Of a stretch of DNA of 17,668 nt, positions 14,345 through 17,668 are shown piece after piece. Position 1 is the stretch's first letter; each line of letters opens with the position of its first letter. Source of the DNA: Hungatella sp. UBA5982. Lineage in GTDB: Bacteria > Bacillota > Clostridia > Lachnospirales > Lachnospiraceae. The stretch is taken from NCBI GenBank assembly GCA_002429965.1, contig DJBG01000187.1, forward strand, positions 44,069-61,736. The letters are read 5' to 3'. Made by a program: the position numbers and the translations under genes. The notes below the pieces were generated by a model, which worked only from the letters and a program-made list of their open reading frames with translations, did not search any database and was not told the origin of the DNA.

Positions 14345-15619
14345 TTATTCCCCTATCATGATCCTGATAATTTCTTCGTTGGTTTCCCTCATTCCTTCTT
14401 TCCCCAGTCTCCCAACATTTCTAAGGGTAGCCTCCACACCTTTGGTGACGATCCCGTCGCCGTCATAGAACTGCTGTCCCTGTATGTACATGTTGTAACC
14501 TAGAATTCCGGCTTCTATGGAAGAGGCGATCTTTGCCGCGCAGGAGGATTTTGCACCATCGCATACGATACCGGAAACAATGGCGAGTGCGTTGACTATA
14601 GTATGGATGACTTCCTCATAGCCCCCTCCGCAGAGATAAGCAATTCCAGCTCCGGCCCCGGCTCCTGCATTGACTGCTCCGCAATAGGCGGATAATCTGC
14701 CGATGGGGGTTTTCTGGTGAATGGCGGCCAGATTGGATAAGGCTAAGGCCCGGTACAATTTCTCTTCGCTGACCTTTAAGGCCTTTGCATATACGATGAC
14801 AGGCACGGAAACGGTGATCCCCTGATTTCCGCTTCCGGAATTGATAACCACCGGCAGTCCGCAGCCGTTCATTCGGGCATCAGAACCTGCAGCTGCCATG
14901 GCCTTTGCTCTGACGGATAAGTCATCTCCGGAATTTTTAAGAAGTACCTTGCCGATATTGGCTCCATAGCTTTCCTTAAGCCCCTCTTCGGCAATGGCCC
15001 AGTTGTAACGGATCTGGCGTTCCAGGACCTCCTGGATGTCAGAGATGTCCACAGAATTGATAAAGTCCCAGATATCCTCCATGTTGAGTAAATTCCGGTC
15101 AGTCAGCGGATCATCTTCAAGAGCCGCATCCTTCTGCATCAGTATGGTTCCATCCTTTTCAATGAGAACGATGTTGGTGTGGTAACCCGCAATGCGCACT
15201 CTGCTGAAGGAAGTTCCTTTATACAGGGTAACAAGGATATCAAAATTAATCCCCTGGTCTAAGTGTACTACCGTGATTTCCCTTTCCTTCATAAATTCTC
15301 TCATCTGTATTATCTGCTCCGGCAAGACCTCTGCAATGACCTCCAGTTCTCTTTCCGGATTGCCTGCCACAATGCCTGCCGCCACTGCCGCAGGAATGCC
15401 CTTTAAATGGCCTGTATTGGGAACGATCACGGATTTCACGTTCTTAATAATGCTTCCGCTGGCGGCCACCACCACTTTATCAGGCATTTGTCCCAGTGCT
15501 TTTCTGGCTACTGCGGCGGCATAAGCCAGAGCGATCGGTTCGGTACAGCCCATGGCCGGAAGCAGCTCTTCCTTCAATATCTGCACATAGGCGCGGTATT
15601 TATTACTTGCCTTATCCAT
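14345..15619 (-). CDS. L-cysteine desulfidase family protein (CyuA/YhaM, UPF0597, serine-dehydratase alpha-like)
   Basis: The 424-residue protein matches the family whose characterised members use a [4Fe-4S] cluster to break L-cysteine into pyruvate, ammonia and sulfide. The N-terminal signature MGCTEPIALAYAAA carries Cys25, and the C-terminal half holds Cys313, Cys330, Cys353 and Cys360 in YCGAVNAGAGAGAG and IVCDGAKSSCAAK, the likely cluster ligands together with Cys25. Gly/Ala-rich SGSGNQGITVSVPV (261-274) is typical. No signal peptide is seen, so it is cytosolic. On the minus strand ATG 15619 follows AAAGGA. A LysR gene is transcribed divergently, suggesting it controls this gene. The exact substrate (cysteine, serine or another amino acid) is not decided by sequence. 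Confidence 0.92.
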   Translation of the reverse strand: MDKASNKYRAYVQILKEELLPAMGCTEPIALAYAAAVARKALGQMPDKVVVAASGSIIKNVKSVIVPNTGHLKGIPAAVAAGIVAGNPERELEVIAEVLPEQIIQMREFMKEREITVVHLDQGINFDILVTLYKGTSFSRVRIAGYHTNIVLIEKDGTILMQKDAALEDDPLTDRNLLNMEDIWDFINSVDISDIQEVLERQIRYNWAIAEEGLKESYGANIGKVLLKNSGDDLSVRAKAMAAAGSDARMNGCGLPVVINSGSGNQGITVSVPVIVYAKALKVSEEKLYRALALSNLAAIHQKTPIGRLSAYCGAVNAGAGAGAGIAYLCGGGYEEVIHTIVNALAIVSGIVCDGAKSSCAAKIASSIEAGILGYNMYIQGQQFYDGDGIVTKGVEATLRNVGRLGKEGMRETNEEIIRIMIGE

Positions 15620-15699
15620 ATAACATCAATTCCTTTCTGAAAGTGTAATTGATTTTTCGTAAACAGTCTGTCAATAAACATTGATTTCTCTTTAGTTAT

Positions 15700-15728
15700 A
15701 ATGTACCATAGATAAATATAGATGTAAA
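15700..15728 (-). promoter_or_regulatory. Possible promoter of the desulfidase gene
   Basis: On the minus strand TTTACA (15728-15723) and TACATT (15705-15700) are 17 bases apart, giving a leader of about 75 bases. A perfect minus-strand TTGACA at 15674-15669 is an alternative -35 but lacks a good -10. Confidence 0.3.
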
Positions 15729-15729
15729 A

Positions 15730-15764
15730 TTTAATGTTTTTAAGATAACGTTTAATATTTTTAA
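15730..15764. promoter_or_regulatory. Direct repeat in the LysR/desulfidase divergent gap
   Basis: TTTAATGTTTTTAA (15730-15743) recurs as TTTAATATTTTTAA (15751-15764), with one difference, 21 bases apart, about two helical turns. It lies just upstream of the LysR start and next to the predicted desulfidase promoter, where LysR-type operators usually sit. The AT-richness of the gap weakens the case. Confidence 0.3.
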
Positions 15765-15790
15765 ATTGATTGAAGAGAGGAGTTTTAAAG

Positions 15791-16714
15791 ATGGAGCTTC
15801 GGGAAATAAGGACATTTTTAGAGGTAGCTAACAGAAAAAGCTTTTGTAAGGCGGCTGAAAAACTGGGTTATTCCCAGGCCGCTGTCACTGTACAGATCAA
15901 GCAGCTGGAAAAAGAATTAAATGTCCATTTGTTTGACCGGATCGGGAAGAAGACGACCCTGACCCATGAGGGTGAAACCTTTTATGAATATGCGGCTGAG
16001 GTTGTAAAGACCCTGACCCATGTAAAAAACATTTTATCCGTAACTTCGGAGCTTACGGGAAGGCTGGTGATCGGGACCATAGAATCCATCTGCTCCACCT
16101 TGTTTCCATCTCTCATACAGGAGTTCCACCGCCTTTATCCCCAGGTCAACGTAAGCATTGTGGTGGATTCTCCCGATGAGCTTCTTACCATGATGAACCA
16201 TAATACCATTGATCTGGTGTATTTCCTTGATAAGCGCATGTATGATTCAAAATGGGTAAAGGTGATGGAAAAGCCTGAAAACATAATCTTTGCAGCATCA
16301 AAAAACCACCCTTTTGGAATGGAAACAGGTCTTACCATTGATCAGGTCATTTCACAGCCAATGATTCTTACGGAAAAGGATGCCAGTTACCGGCTCATGC
16401 TGGAACAATACCTGGCGGCTTATGGAAAAAAGGTTCATCCCTTTCTGGAAATCGGCAATACGGAATTCATCATCAAACTTCTTCGCAGCAATGCAGGGAT
16501 TTCCTTTCTTCCGGAGTTCACTATTTGCAGGGATATTGAGGAAGGAACCTTAATGCCCCTTAACATGAAGGATTTTCACTTGCAGACCTGGAGGCAGATG
16601 GTCTATCACAAGGATAAATGGATCAGCAGAGAGATGAAAGCATTTATTGAGCTGGTTCAAAGGAGGGAGCAGGAGTGCAAAGAGACAGCCCCTCCAGACA
16701 TTCCAAAAGATTAA
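15791..16714 (+). CDS. LysR-family transcriptional regulator
   Basis: The 307-residue protein begins with a classic LysR winged helix-turn-helix: MELREIRTFLEVANRKSFCKAAEKL, then SQAAVTVQIKQLEKELNVHLFDR and the wing up to about residue 60. A linker helix and a periplasmic-binding-like effector domain (about 88-290) follow. ATG 15791 is chosen because AGAGGAG lies at 15776-15782, eight bases away; the in-frame TTG at 15770 precedes that site. It is transcribed divergently from the cysteine desulfidase family gene, the usual LysR-target layout, so it probably regulates that gene and itself. The effector is unknown. The promoter of the next gene overlaps the end of this one. Confidence 0.95.
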   Translation: MELREIRTFLEVANRKSFCKAAEKLGYSQAAVTVQIKQLEKELNVHLFDRIGKKTTLTHEGETFYEYAAEVVKTLTHVKNILSVTSELTGRLVIGTIESICSTLFPSLIQEFHRLYPQVNVSIVVDSPDELLTMMNHNTIDLVYFLDKRMYDSKWVKVMEKPENIIFAASKNHPFGMETGLTIDQVISQPMILTEKDASYRLMLEQYLAAYGKKVHPFLEIGNTEFIIKLLRSNAGISFLPEFTICRDIEEGTLMPLNMKDFHLQTWRQMVYHKDKWISREMKAFIELVQRREQECKETAPPDIPKD

Positions 16715-16743
16715 TTGTACAGACTGTTTTGATGTGCTATACT
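16715..16743 (+). promoter_or_regulatory. Strong sigma-A-type promoter of the oxidoreductase gene
   Basis: TTGTAC (16715-16720) and TATACT (16738-16743) are 17 bases apart, with TG at 16735-16736 making an extended -10. It starts directly after the LysR stop codon and gives a leader of about 36 bases. Confidence 0.8.
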
Positions 16744-16785
16744 GAACAGGAAAATAAATGAAATAAATGCACGGAGGATTAAGAC

Positions 16786-17668
16786 ATGGAAGCGTTAAAA
16801 ATCGGAATCATGGGAACGGGTGGGATCGCATCGGTACTGGCAAATACAATGCTTCAGATGCCGCAGGTAGTTCTGATGGGAGCAGCCTCCAGAAGTTTAG
16901 AAAAAGCGGAAGAATTTGCGGCGCGTTTTTCCATAGAAAGGGCTTATGGCTCTTATGAGGAACTTGTAAAAGACCCGGATATTCAGTTGATCTATATTGC
17001 CACACCTCATTCCGAGCATTACAGCAATGCGAAGCTGTGCCTGGAAAATGGAAAGCATGTTCTTTGTGAAAAAGCCTTTGCAGCAAACTACGCCCAGGCC
17101 AAAGAGATGACCGATTTAGCGGAGGAAAAGAATCTTATGATAACGGAAGCTATGTGGGTGCGTTACATGCCCATGGCAAAAACCCTGAAAGAGGTTTTAA
17201 ACTCAGGCGTTATCGGAGAGCCTATGACCCTTACGGCAAATCTCTGTTACCTGATTTCGGATACGCCACGCCTTATTAAGCCTGAGCTTGCAGGAGGAGC
17301 CCTTCTTGATGTAGGAGTGTACACTCTTAATTTCGCTTCCATTGTTTTTGGCGATGAGATTACAGATATCCAGTCCAGCGTGATTAAAACAGACAGCGGA
17401 GTGGATGCCCAGAACAGCATTACCTTATGCTATCCGGGAGGAAAGATGGCAATCTTAAACAGTTCTCTTCGGGTGCTCTCTGACCGCCTGGGAATTATAT
17501 ACGGAACCAAGGGATACCTTGTAGTTGAGAATGTCAATAATTTTGAGACCATCAAGGTTTATGATGCAAAGAGGCAGCTGATTGAAACTCACATCAGACC
17601 GGAGCAGATATCCGGATATGAGTACCAGATTGAAGCCAGCAGGGAAGCCGTCAGAAATGGTTGGACAG
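16786..17668 (+). CDS. Gfo/Idh/MocA family oxidoreductase, dihydrodiol-dehydrogenase-like (3' truncated by window)
   Basis: The frame opens at ATG 16786, eight bases after GGAGG (16773-16777), and is still open at the window end after 294 codons; the family usually has about 320-340 residues. The N-terminal Rossmann fold carries GIMGTGGIASVLA (about 7-19). IYIATPHSEHY and HVLCEKAFAAN (about 85-97) follow, where the usual EKP is EKA, as in the dimeric dihydrodiol dehydrogenase branch. TEAMWVRYMP and GGALLDVGVYTLNFAS are further hallmarks of that branch. It should be a cytosolic NAD(P)-dependent dehydrogenase acting on a sugar or diol. The substrate is unknown. No link to the neighbouring LysR gene is evident, as it has its own promoter. 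Confidence 0.93.
   Translation, partial: MEALKIGIMGTGGIASVLANTMLQMPQVVLMGAASRSLEKAEEFAARFSIERAYGSYEELVKDPDIQLIYIATPHSEHYSNAKLCLENGKHVLCEKAFAANYAQAKEMTDLAEEKNLMITEAMWVRYMPMAKTLKEVLNSGVIGEPMTLTANLCYLISDTPRLIKPELAGGALLDVGVYTLNFASIVFGDEITDIQSSVIKTDSGVDAQNSITLCYPGGKMAILNSSLRVLSDRLGIIYGTKGYLVVENVNNFETIKVYDAKRQLIETHIRPEQISGYEYQIEASREAVRNGWT

Overview
The window looks like a chromosome segment of an anaerobic Clostridia-class Firmicute, most likely Lachnospiraceae (Lacrimispora/Hungatella/Enterocloster type). This is inferred from the gene order rho - rpmE - DUF1385 - prmC - prfA, strong AGGAGG-type ribosome binding sites, sigma-A-like promoters, mid-range GC content and an anaerobe-type iron-sulfur cysteine desulfidase. 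No species-level call can be made from sequence alone.

Layout. Positions 1-228 hold the end of an unrecognised gene. RarA (AAA+ replication-recombination ATPase) follows at 377-1696. Rho (1860-3476), ribosomal protein L31 (3612-3821), a DUF1385/YqhQ-like membrane protein (4075-5019), PrmC (5016-5882) and release factor RF1 (6064-7140) form a housekeeping information-processing block. PrmC methylates the GGQ glutamine of RF1, so this pair are direct partners. Two gaps in the block are unusually structured. The rpmE-DUF1385 gap has two similar hairpin modules followed by an intrinsic terminator. The prmC-prfA gap folds on paper into a near-perfect four-way junction.

The accessory part (7453-14337) reads as a chitosan-oligosaccharide utilisation locus. 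It comprises a PRD-domain PTS-controlled activator (7453-9366), a 615-base gap with repeats, small ORFs and dyad sequences, then an apparent operon. The operon encodes PTS EIIA, EIIB and EIIC of the lactose/cellobiose/chitobiose family, a GH4 6-phospho-glycosidase and a lipoprotein GH46 chitosanase. The inferred flow is that surface chitosanase cuts chitosan, the PTS imports and phosphorylates the glucosamine oligomers, and GH4 hydrolyses the phosphorylated disaccharide. The PRD regulator senses PTS phosphorylation state. No ChbG-type deacetylase is seen, which fits a substrate that is already deacetylated.

The last part holds, on the minus strand, a CyuA/YhaM-type L-cysteine desulfidase family protein (14345-15619). 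A LysR regulator is transcribed divergently from it (15791-16714). A Gfo/Idh/MocA oxidoreductase of the dihydrodiol-dehydrogenase type follows, with its own strong promoter, and runs off the window end.
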